A DNA stretch of 9,452 nucleotides, taken from the NCBI GenBank assembly GCA_947458415.1, contig CANGZG010000090.1:1-9452 (forward strand), given 5' to 3'. The notes below the pieces were generated by a model. It worked only from the letters and a program-made list of their open reading frames with translations, did not search any database and was not told the origin of the DNA. Each line of letters opens with the position of its first letter. Position 1 is the first letter of the stretch. The stretch comes from Comamonadaceae bacterium (GTDB taxonomy: Bacteria > Pseudomonadota > Gammaproteobacteria > Burkholderiales > Burkholderiaceae_C). The translations under genes were made by a program, and so were the position numbers. Below, in pieces: positions 1 to 6,554 of the stretch.

Positions 1-1237
1 CTGTTTCAAAGTCATAGAACAGGGGCAAAGCCTTGACATCCGCAAATGGCAGGATTTGCGTGGCCAGCACACCGCCGACGCCTTTTTTGCGGTCGATCCA
101 GTAATAGCTGTTGGCCAAACCCGCCCACGCCACGCTGCCCGCAGAACGGCCGGTGGGCGCTTTTTCTTCATTGGTCATGAACGACAACCCCCAGCCTTTG
201 GGCGCACCGGGGAAGAACTCGGCGTCGTTTGAGGAACCCACGCCAGCCGGCTTGAGCATGGTCACGCGGGTTTTGCCCATGGCGTTTTTCGTCATCAACT
301 CGACCGTGGATTTTTTGAAGACTTGGTTACCGTTGCCCTTGCCGTCGTTCAAGATCATTTGGACAAACTTCAGGTAGTCGCCGACGGTGGAATACATGCC
401 GCCACCGCCCATTTCAAACTCAGGCTCTTGCGGGATTTCAAACTCGATCGGCACCAACCCATCAGGTGTGCGGGCATGCATGCGCGACAAACGTGCACGC
501 ATGTCGGCGCTGATTTTAAAAGCACTGTTGTTCATGCCCAGCGGCGACAACAGGTTGTCACGCAGGTACTGACCGAGCTTCATGCCCGTGACGGTTTCGA
601 CCATCTTGCCCGCGAAGTCGATGCCGGTGCCGTACTCCCAACGTTCACCCGGATCAAACACCAAGGGCGTGGTCAAGGCGGCGTTCTGGCACGAAATGAT
701 GCCCGGCACGTTCTTGACTTTCATGTATTGCCCGATTTGCGGGTTCCAAATGTCATAAGAATGGCCGGATGTGTGGGTGAGCAAATGCCGCAAGGTGACG
801 TCGCGCTTGGGCGCTCGGGTCACGGGTTGACCGGCGCTGTCAAAACCGGTGAGCACGCGAGATTCTTTGAGCTGGGGCAGGATTTTGTGGGCCGGTGTGT
901 CCAGTTGCAACTTGCCGCGCTCGACTTGCTGCATGGCCGCTGCGCCGGTCAGCGCCTTGGTCATTGATGCGATCCACACCACCGTGTCTGCGGTCATGGG
1001 GTTGTCAGCTCCGGCTTGACGGGTGCCAAACGCGCCCTCGTAAATCGTGCCGCTGCGGCTGGTGGCCATGGCCACCACGCCGGGCACATCGCCTGCATCC
1101 GTGGCGGCTTTTAAGATGGCATCGGCGCTGGCCTTAAGCTTGCCTTCTGACGCAAAAGCCGAAGGCAGGCCGGGTAACAGAGACATGGCACCGAGGGCAC
1201 CAGCGGCTTTTAAATAGTGACGACGAGTTTGGCTCAT
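1..1237 (-). CDS. Tat-exported serine hydrolase, beta-lactamase/EstB-like family (C-terminus beyond window)
   Basis: This is a serine hydrolase of the class C beta-lactamase / EstB esterase / penicillin-binding-protein fold, probably an esterase, peptidase or amidase acting outside the cytoplasm. The 412 visible residues read open to the window edge with no stop, so the last few residues are missing; the family is usually about 400-430 aa. The N-terminus is a twin-arginine signal: TRRHYLK at residues 4-10, a hydrophobic stretch, then an AFA cleavage site near residue 29. The nucleophile motif is S91-M-T-K94, the second motif is Y202-G-T204 in WEYGTG, and W371-A-G373 fits the third active-site element. 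RHLLTHTSG (150-158) is a further family hallmark. The ATG at 1237 is chosen because AAGGA lies 7 bases upstream and the Tat motif begins immediately. Transcription is divergent from earP. The substrate cannot be read from sequence, and true beta-lactamase activity is less likely than esterase activity. Confidence 0.9.
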   Translation of the reverse strand, partial: MSQTRRHYLKAAGALGAMSLLPGLPSAFASEGKLKASADAILKAATDAGDVPGVVAMATSRSGTIYEGAFGTRQAGADNPMTADTVVWIASMTKALTGAAAMQQVERGKLQLDTPAHKILPQLKESRVLTGFDSAGQPVTRAPKRDVTLRHLLTHTSGHSYDIWNPQIGQYMKVKNVPGIISCQNAALTTPLVFDPGERWEYGTGIDFAGKMVETVTGMKLGQYLRDNLLSPLGMNNSAFKISADMRARLSRMHARTPDGLVPIEFEIPQEPEFEMGGGGMYSTVGDYLKFVQMILNDGKGNGNQVFKKSTVELMTKNAMGKTRVTMLKPAGVGSSNDAEFFPGAPKGWGLSFMTNEEKAPTGRSAGSVAWAGLANSYYWIDRKKGVGGVLATQILPFADVKALPLFYDFET

Positions 1238-1244
1238 GACAATG

Positions 1245-1249
1245 TCCTT
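1245..1249 (-). promoter_or_regulatory. Ribosome binding site of the serine hydrolase
   Basis: AAGGA on the minus strand, separated by 7 bases from the ATG at 1237. It supports this start, which also places the Tat motif at the very N-terminus. Confidence 0.7.
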
Positions 1250-1263
1250 TTGAGAATGAAAAT

Positions 1264-1283
1264 GCCTGCCCAACTGGGTAGGC
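1264..1283. repeat. 20-bp imperfect inverted repeat in the 5' leader of the serine hydrolase
   Basis: The bases GCCTGCCCA at 1264-1272 and TGGGTAGGC at 1275-1283 are inverted copies with one mismatch (1268 against 1279) around a 2-base centre. It sits at or just after the predicted transcription start of the minus-strand hydrolase promoter. It could be an operator for a dimeric regulator or a small stem-loop in the leader RNA. There is no run of T after it, so it is not an intrinsic terminator. Function is inferred from position only. Confidence 0.4.
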
Positions 1284-1290
1284 TGCTGAC

Positions 1291-1319
1291 ATCCTATGAA
1301 CCAACGCAGCAATTGACAA
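1291..1319 (-). promoter_or_regulatory. Sigma70-like promoter for the serine hydrolase
   Basis: On the minus strand TTGTCA (1319-1314) and TAGGAT (1296-1291) are separated by exactly 17 bases, a good match to the -35/-10 consensus at the ideal spacing. Transcription would start near 1284, giving a leader of about 45 bases that contains the inverted repeat and the ribosome binding site. The -35 box overlaps the region that acts as ribosome binding site for earP on the other strand. Prediction by eye, no experimental support. Confidence 0.5.
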
Positions 1320-1345
1320 GGGAAACAACACGGTGACAAGGGAAA
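1314..1345 (+). repeat. 12-bp direct repeat flanking the earP start codon
   Basis: TGACAAGGGAAA occurs perfectly at 1314-1325 and again at 1334-1345, a 20-base period. The first copy holds the purine-rich AAGGGA that probably serves as ribosome binding site for the GTG at 1333, with about 9-10 bases of spacing. The second copy overlaps the first codons of earP and stands 3 bases before an out-of-frame ATG at 1349 that opens a 44-codon overlapping frame ending at 1483. The repeat looks like a small tandem duplication. Confidence 0.6.
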
Positions 1346-2391
1346 TCCATGAGACGCATTGGGCGGTGTTTTGCCGTGTCATCGACAACCACGGCGATCT
1401 CGGCTTTGGTTGGCGCTTGTCAACGCAACTCGCTGCCAGCGGTTGCCGCGTCACCTTGTATGTGGATGACGCCAGTGCGCTGAGTTGGATGGCCCCCCAC
1501 GGCTACCCGAACGTCGAAGTGATGCCTTGGCCCGCCCATGAAACCGTCAACGCTGACACTTTGCCAAACGTGGTGATCGAAGCGTTTGGCTGCGAATTGC
1601 CGGTTGAATGGCAAGCCGCCATGGCCGCCGCAGCCCAACCACCGGTCTGGGTGAACTTGGAATATTTCAGCGCCGAAGACCATGCGGTTCGCAACCATGG
1701 CCTGCCGTCTCCGGTGCTGAGCGGTGCGGCCAAAGGCCTGACCAAATGGTTTTATTACCCCGGCTTCAGTCCGGACAGCGGCGGTTTGCTCTCGCGCACC
1801 CCGGCGGCGAATTCGCCCCCAACCCAACCACAGCCTGGCAAGCAACGGTTGCGCATCAGCGTGTTTTGTTACGAACCCGTTGGCATGGCCGACTGGTTGT
1901 CCCAACTGGCACAACACCCTGCGGGGGTTGATTGTTGGGTGACCGCAGGGCGCGCCACCCATGCTGTGCAACAAGCGCTGAACACATTGCCGACGGACAG
2001 CACGCACGGGTTGTCGGTTCAGTATTTGCCCCACATGACCCAAGACGCGTACGACCAATGCTTGTCCTCCATGGACTTGAACCTGGTTCGTGGCGAAGAT
2101 TCTTTGGTGCGGGCCATGCACGCGGGCAAGCCTTTTTTATGGCAGATTTACCCGCAGCACGATGGTGCACATTGGCCGAAACTGAGGGCTTTTTTGGCGC
2201 GCACCCAGGCCCCGCCATTGGTGGCAAATGCGCATCTCGCTTGGAACCATGACCAGCCCAAGCCATTGCCTGAACTTGACCCTTTCGCCTTGTCAGAATG
2301 GGCGCTGTGGGCTGGGGACATCAGGCAATCTTTGTCGCAGCAAACCGGCTTGGTCGAGCGGCTGAGGGCCTTTGTGGCGGCTAAAGGCTAA
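1333..2391 (+). CDS. earP: EF-P arginine rhamnosyltransferase EarP
   Basis: EarP (family DUF2331, a GT-B glycosyltransferase) transfers rhamnose from dTDP-beta-L-rhamnose to an arginine of elongation factor P, activating it to rescue ribosomes stalled at polyproline. The 352-aa protein carries the N-terminal signature VIDNHGDLGFGWRL (residues 16-29); D18 and D22 match the two aspartates known to be needed for catalysis. The C-terminal nucleotide-sugar motif R253-G-E-D-S257 is followed by AGKPFLWQIYPQ. Length matches the family. The GTG at 1333 is chosen because it lies just ahead of the conserved WAVFCRVIDN block, has AAGGGA upstream, and the only ATG nearby (1349) is out of frame; an in-frame TGA at 1297-1299 limits any extension. 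efp, its substrate gene, follows after 35 bases in the same direction. No dTDP-rhamnose synthesis genes are in the window, so the donor must be made elsewhere. Confidence 0.95.
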   Translation: MTREIHETHWAVFCRVIDNHGDLGFGWRLSTQLAASGCRVTLYVDDASALSWMAPHGYPNVEVMPWPAHETVNADTLPNVVIEAFGCELPVEWQAAMAAAAQPPVWVNLEYFSAEDHAVRNHGLPSPVLSGAAKGLTKWFYYPGFSPDSGGLLSRTPAANSPPTQPQPGKQRLRISVFCYEPVGMADWLSQLAQHPAGVDCWVTAGRATHAVQQALNTLPTDSTHGLSVQYLPHMTQDAYDQCLSSMDLNLVRGEDSLVRAMHAGKPFLWQIYPQHDGAHWPKLRAFLARTQAPPLVANAHLAWNHDQPKPLPELDPFALSEWALWAGDIRQSLSQQTGLVERLRAFVAAKG

Positions 2392-2426
2392 AATGGCCGC
2401 TTTGTCTTCAGCATTCAGCCCTTATT

Positions 2427-2981
2427 ATGAAAATAGCCCAAGAAATTCGCGCCGGTAACGTCATCATGCACGGCAAAGACCCGATGGTCGTTTTGAAAAC
2501 CGAATACAGCCGTGGCGGTCGCAATTCAGCCACTGTGCGCATGAAGCTCAAGAGCTTGATCGCCAACTTCAACACCGAAGTGGTTTTCAAAGCCGATGAC
2601 AAAATGGACCAAATCGTGCTGGACAAAAAAGAATGCACCTATTCTTACTTTGCCGACCCCATGTACGTGTGGATGGACACCGACTTCAACCAATACGAAG
2701 TTGAAAATGAAAACATGGGCGATTCGCTCAACTACCTTGAAGACGGCATGGCCGCTGAAGTCGTGTTCTACGACGGCAAAGCCATTTCGGTGGAATTGCC
2801 CACCAGTGTGGTGCGTGAAATCACTTGGACCGAGCCTGCGGTCAAAGGAGACACCTCTGGCAAGGTCTTAAAGCCCGCCAAAATTTCCACCGGCTTTGAC
2901 ATCAATGTGCCTATTTTTGTGGCGCAAGGTGACAAAGTGGAAATTGACACCCGTACCGCCGAGTACCGCAAGCGCGTTTAA
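2427..2981 (+). CDS. efp: Translation elongation factor P, arginine-32 (EarP-modified) type
   Basis: EF-P binds between the ribosomal P and E sites and speeds peptide-bond formation at consecutive prolines. The protein has the usual three domains and a typical length of 184 aa: a KOW-like N-terminal domain (about 1-63), a central OB domain and a C-terminal OB domain ending in the GDKVEIDTRTAEYRKRV-type tail. The loop that reaches the peptidyl-transferase centre reads Y27-S-R-G-G-R32-N. The residue at the modified position is arginine, not lysine, which is the form rhamnosylated by EarP. This agrees with earP lying directly upstream. The ATG at 2427 lacks a clear Shine-Dalgarno sequence; the leader is pyrimidine-rich. 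The gene ends tail-to-tail with rmuC, sharing 4 bases, so no separate terminator fits between them. Confidence 0.97.
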   Translation: MKIAQEIRAGNVIMHGKDPMVVLKTEYSRGGRNSATVRMKLKSLIANFNTEVVFKADDKMDQIVLDKKECTYSYFADPMYVWMDTDFNQYEVENENMGDSLNYLEDGMAAEVVFYDGKAISVELPTSVVREITWTEPAVKGDTSGKVLKPAKISTGFDINVPIFVAQGDKVEIDTRTAEYRKRV

Positions 2982-4279
2982 TCTGGATCGTTCGGATCGA
3001 TCACGTCCGACATGTCGTCCATCTGCAAGGGTAAACGCGCCAAGGCTTCGGCCTCGGGCAAGGCTTCGACGACTTTGAGTGCGCGCCGCATTTGCTTGCT
3101 GCGGGTGTCGGCACGGTCCAAGGTGTCGGCGGCTTTTTGTACTTGCTCGCGCACCTTGGCCACCCATTCGCCATAGCGTTCAAACTCTGTTTTGACCGCG
3201 CCCAACACCTTCCATACTTCAGAGGCTTGCTTCTCCAACGCCAGGGTGCGAAAGCCCATGTGCAAGCTGTTGAGGATGGCGAGCAACGTGGTGGGTCCAG
3301 CCAAGGTCACCCGGTGATCGCGTTGCAACGCATCCATCAAACCGGGGCGTCGCAACACTTCGGCATACAAGCCCTCCACCGGCAAAAACAAAATGGCGAA
3401 ATCGGTGGTGTGCGGTGGCGCCAAATAACTGTCCGCGATGGTCTTGGCCTCCAAGCGAATGCGTGCCTCCATGGCTTTGGCTGCGGCTTCCGCTGCGGGT
3501 CCATCGGAACGGTTTTGCGCTTCCAATAAACGTTCGTAATCTTCACGCGGAAATTTCGCGTCAATTGGCAGCCAGACCGCCGCACCGTCATCGCTTCGCC
3601 CCGGCAGTTTGATGGCGAAATCCACCCGCTGGTTGCTGCGCGGTTTGGTTTCAATTTGTTTGCCATATTGCTCAATGGTCAACACTTGGTCTAGCAAGGC
3701 CTGCAATTGCACCTCGCCGAAGATGCCACGGGTTTTCACATTGCTCAGCACTTTTTGCAAATCACCCACGCCCTGCGCCAGACTTTGCATTTGCCCCAAA
3801 CCTTGGTGCACTTGCTCTAAGCGCTCAGCCACTTGTTTAAAGCTTTCACTCAAGCGCTTTTCTAAGGTGGTTTGCAATTTTTCATCGACGGTTTTGCGCA
3901 TCTCATCCAACTTGGCGGTGTTGGTCTGCTGCAAACTGGTCAACTGCCGGTCCAAGGTTTCGCGCACTTCAGCCATGCGTCGCGTGTTGCCTTCAGCAAG
4001 CGACTGCAGTTGCGTGTTCAGGTTGGTTTGCATCAGCGACAGTTGTTCTGTCAACGTTTGCTGAAACTGCGCCATGCTTTGTGACATTTCTTGGCGGTTG
4101 CCGCGCAAACTTTCAGTGACTTCAAAACGCATGTCACGCGAGAGTCGCTCTAATTTTTCTTCAAGCTGCTGTTGGGCTTGACTTGATGTATCGGGTTGGC
4201 CAGAGAACCGGCGCATGACATACAGCGCCACGCCAATGATGCTGGCCAAAACGATCGGGTAGGTCCATTCGCTGTTCAT
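2978..4279 (-). CDS. rmuC: RmuC family DNA recombination protein
   Basis: RmuC limits recombination and inversions at short inverted repeats in E. coli and has a predicted nuclease-like core; its biochemical role is still poorly known. The 433-aa protein starts with one membrane segment (about residues 7-22, followed by arginines), which would anchor it with the bulk in the cytoplasm. A long Gln/Leu/Glu-rich coiled coil runs from about 33 to 170. The RmuC core follows, with VKTRGIFGEVQL (181-192), LPIDAKFPREDY (237-248), FLPVEGLYAEVLR (298-310) and GPTTLLAILNSLHMGFRTL (328-346). The tail is acidic and ends DPNDPD. Its ATG overlaps the stop of the upstream dehydrogenase (ATGA), and no strong ribosome binding site is close, so translation is probably coupled. 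It is the last gene of the minus-strand run. Confidence 0.95.
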   Translation of the reverse strand: MNSEWTYPIVLASIIGVALYVMRRFSGQPDTSSQAQQQLEEKLERLSRDMRFEVTESLRGNRQEMSQSMAQFQQTLTEQLSLMQTNLNTQLQSLAEGNTRRMAEVRETLDRQLTSLQQTNTAKLDEMRKTVDEKLQTTLEKRLSESFKQVAERLEQVHQGLGQMQSLAQGVGDLQKVLSNVKTRGIFGEVQLQALLDQVLTIEQYGKQIETKPRSNQRVDFAIKLPGRSDDGAAVWLPIDAKFPREDYERLLEAQNRSDGPAAEAAAKAMEARIRLEAKTIADSYLAPPHTTDFAILFLPVEGLYAEVLRRPGLMDALQRDHRVTLAGPTTLLAILNSLHMGFRTLALEKQASEVWKVLGAVKTEFERYGEWVAKVREQVQKAADTLDRADTRSKQMRRALKVVEALPEAEALARLPLQMDDMSDVIDPNDPD

Positions 4280-5262
4280 GTGGCGGCCAGTACCTCTGGG
4301 TTGAGCGGCGTGAGCGTGCTGCCTTTTTCAAAAAACGCAATCAAATTGTCTGCGGCCAAATGCGCCATGGCCAAACGGGTCGCGCGGGTCGAGCTGCCGA
4401 TGTGCGGCGTCAACACGACATTGCTCGCCTTCAACAAATCGGGATGCACCGAGGGCTCGCCCTCAAACACATCCAAGCCTGCCGCCGCAATTTGGCCTGA
4501 CAACAGCGCCTGGGCCAAGGCCGCATCATCGACGATGCCGCCTCGGGCAATGTTCACCAAGGTCGCGGTGGGTTTCATCAAGGCCAACTCGGCAGCGCCA
4601 ATCGTGTGGTGTGATTCTTTGCTGTAGGGCAGCACCAAAACCACATGGTCAGCTTGCTCTAACAAGGCTTGCTTGGTGACATAACTGGCCCGGCATTCGG
4701 CCTCAGCTTCCTCGCTCAAACGACTGCGGTTGTGATAAAGCACCCGCATGCCAAAGCCGAGCGCGCCGCGCCTGGCCACAGCTTGTCCAATGCGCCCCAT
4801 GCCGATGATGCCCAGCGTGCTGCCATGCACCGCCATGCCGGGCAACATGTCCAAGGTCCATTTTTGCCATTGGCCTGCGCGCACAAAACGCTCCGCTTCG
4901 GTGACCCGCCGCGCAGCGGCCATCAACAACGCAAACCCGAAGTCAGCCGTGGTCTCGGTCAGCACATCGGGTGCATTCGTGGCCACCACCCGATGGCGGG
5001 TCATGGCTGGCACATCGAAATTGTTGTAGCCCACGCTCAGGTTGGCGCAAATTTTCAAACGCGGGCACGCAGACAACACCGCGTCATTCACAGGCTCGAT
5101 GCCCATGGTCAATGCACCGTCATGCTCAGACAGCGCTTGCGTCCAACGCGCAAGCGTCCACTCGGGGTCGGTTTGGTGTGCGGTGACCTCGAAATGGTTT
5201 TGCAGCCTGTCAATGACTTCAGGGTAGATGGGTCGTGAAACGATGATGGAAACAGGTTTCAT
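4276..5262 (-). CDS. D-2-hydroxyacid dehydrogenase, GhrB-like glyoxylate/hydroxypyruvate reductase
   Basis: This cytoplasmic enzyme reduces 2-keto acids such as glyoxylate, hydroxypyruvate or 2-ketogluconate to D-2-hydroxyacids. The 328-aa protein has the full D-isomer-specific dehydrogenase layout. The substrate domain includes LSVGYNNFDV (75-84) and VLTETTAD (100-107). The Rossmann domain has G154-M-G-R-I-G159, and the catalytic set is R240 (in NIARGG), E269 (in DVFEGEP) and H287 (in TPHIGSS). After the second strand of the cofactor fold, HNRSR (177-181) replaces the acidic residue of NAD-specific enzymes, which suggests NADPH preference. Several blocks match E. coli GhrB as I remember it. 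The ATG at 5262 is chosen over an upstream in-frame codon at 5358, which lies inside nhaD; it begins 5 bases after the nhaD stop. Its stop overlaps the rmuC start by 4 bases. Exact substrate is uncertain. Confidence 0.93.
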   Translation of the reverse strand: MKPVSIIVSRPIYPEVIDRLQNHFEVTAHQTDPEWTLARWTQALSEHDGALTMGIEPVNDAVLSACPRLKICANLSVGYNNFDVPAMTRHRVVATNAPDVLTETTADFGFALLMAAARRVTEAERFVRAGQWQKWTLDMLPGMAVHGSTLGIIGMGRIGQAVARRGALGFGMRVLYHNRSRLSEEAEAECRASYVTKQALLEQADHVVLVLPYSKESHHTIGAAELALMKPTATLVNIARGGIVDDAALAQALLSGQIAAAGLDVFEGEPSVHPDLLKASNVVLTPHIGSSTRATRLAMAHLAADNLIAFFEKGSTLTPLNPEVLAAT

Positions 5263-5267
5263 GGCAC

Positions 5268-6545
5268 TCAATGGGTCATGTTGAATTGCAAAATATAGAC
5301 CAAGGCACCCGCAAAATAGCCAGCCAGTGCCAAGCCACTGATGTGTTTGACATACCAAAAGAAATTGATTTTTTCAAGGCCCATTGCCGCCACGCCGGCT
5401 GCCGATCCGATGATCAACACAGAGCCGCCTGTGCCCGCACAGAAAGCCACAAACTCCCACAGAAAACTGTCTGGCGGGTAATCGGTGAGCGAGTACATGC
5501 CCATGGTGGCAGCGACCAAGGGGACGTTATCCACCACCGCACTGGCCAAGCCGATGAGTATCACGATCACATCCAAACGCCCCACCGTTTCATTCAGCCA
5601 TTGCGCCAAATTGCCCAAAATATGGGCATGCTCCAAAACGGCAACCGCGAGCAAAATGCCCATGAAAAAAGTCAAAGAGCCCATGTCAATCCTCGACAAA
5701 GAGCTGACCAAAGTCAGGTGTGCCTTGTCTTCATCCGCTTTGCTTTTGTGAAGGATGTCACTGACCAACCAGACAATCCCTAAACCCAAAAGCATGCCCA
5801 TGAAAGGTGGCAAGCCTGTGAGGGTTTTGAATGCAGGCACAGCAATCAATATCCCCAAGCCAAGCCAAAACATGAAGGCGCTGTCCTCGTGGTTGGGGTG
5901 CAGATCGTCGGAAACATCGCCAGGCGCTTCTACTGCTTTTCCTCGCAGCAACCATGCGGTGACCGCCAATGGAATCAACACAGCCACCAGGGACGGAATG
6001 ATCAAGGTTTTCATGATGGCCAACGCAGTGATTTGCCCCCCAATCCAAAGCATGGTCGTGGTGACATCTCCAATCGGTGACCAAGCGCCGCCTGCATTGG
6101 CAGCGATGACAATGATGCCGGCGAAAAACAAACGGTCCTCACGTTTGCTCAACAATTTTTTCATGAGTGAAACCATGACAATCGCTGTGGTCAAGTTGTC
6201 TAAGATGGCACTCAGAAAAAAAGTCACCAAACCGACCAACCACATCAATGTCGACAGTTTTTTCGTGCGTATGCGCCGGGTAATGACTTCAAAACCGTTG
6301 TGGGCGTCAACCACTTCCACAATGGTCATCGCCCCCATCAAGAAAAACACGATTTGAGCGGTGGTGATCAACGATTCATTCAAGTGTTCAGACAGCACAC
6401 TGGTATCGTTTAAATAAAAAGCGTACAAAGTCCACAGCAAACCTGCCCCCAGCAAAGCGGGGGCAGACTTGTTCACATTCAACTGGTGTTCAAGCGTGAT
6501 GGCCAAGTAAGCCAAGAAAAAAACAACGATCAGGATAATTTCCAT
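5268..6545 (-). CDS. nhaD: NhaD-type Na+/H+ antiporter
   Basis: An inner-membrane antiporter of the NhaD family (ion transporter superfamily), exporting Na+ or Li+ in exchange for protons for salt and alkali tolerance. The 425-aa protein is strongly hydrophobic, with roughly a dozen membrane segments starting at residue 2. Family marks are SAILDNLTT (112-120), ANAGGAWSPIGD (149-160) and the second-repeat ASAVVDNVP (334-342). The paired Asp-Asn motifs (D116-N117 and D339-N340) fit the inverted-repeat architecture and the expected ion-binding sites. GTGGSVLIIGSAAG (371-384) is a further glycine-rich hallmark. The ATG at 6545 has GAGG five bases upstream and lies 7 bases after the pncB stop; a longer in-frame reading that starts inside pncB has no hydrophobic or conserved content. 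A charged loop (about 202-222, DDLHPNHED) may face the cytoplasm. Confidence 0.93.
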   Translation of the reverse strand: MEIILIVVFFLAYLAITLEHQLNVNKSAPALLGAGLLWTLYAFYLNDTSVLSEHLNESLITTAQIVFFLMGAMTIVEVVDAHNGFEVITRRIRTKKLSTLMWLVGLVTFFLSAILDNLTTAIVMVSLMKKLLSKREDRLFFAGIIVIAANAGGAWSPIGDVTTTMLWIGGQITALAIMKTLIIPSLVAVLIPLAVTAWLLRGKAVEAPGDVSDDLHPNHEDSAFMFWLGLGILIAVPAFKTLTGLPPFMGMLLGLGIVWLVSDILHKSKADEDKAHLTLVSSLSRIDMGSLTFFMGILLAVAVLEHAHILGNLAQWLNETVGRLDVIVILIGLASAVVDNVPLVAATMGMYSLTDYPPDSFLWEFVAFCAGTGGSVLIIGSAAGVAAMGLEKINFFWYVKHISGLALAGYFAGALVYILQFNMTH

Positions 6546-6550
6546 CACTG

Positions 6551-6554
6551 CCTC
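6551..6554 (-). promoter_or_regulatory. Ribosome binding site of nhaD
   Basis: GAGG overlaps the pncB stop codon and is 5 bases from the nhaD ATG at 6545. It settles the start against the longer in-frame reading inside pncB. Confidence 0.65.

Noticed and set aside
323..967. A 214-codon plus-strand open frame at the left of the window
   Set aside because: Antisense to the serine hydrolase, whose catalytic motifs and Tat signal are clear on the minus strand.
1313..1318. TTGACA on the plus strand as a consensus -35 box for earP
   Set aside because: A -10 box at 17 bases would fall inside the earP coding sequence (1336-1341) and the bases there do not match, so it cannot drive earP.
1420..2121. 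A 233-codon open frame on the minus strand inside earP
   Set aside because: Antisense to a well-conserved EarP; no recognisable motif, and composition typical of a shadow frame.
2389..2394. TAAAAT at the end of earP as a -10 box for a separate efp promoter
   Set aside because: No acceptable -35 box lies 16-18 bases upstream; efp is more simply read from the earP transcript, though a promoter inside earP cannot be excluded.
2986..3002. Possible terminator hairpin after efp
   Set aside because: The stem has only 5 base pairs with a 7-base loop and no following T-run.
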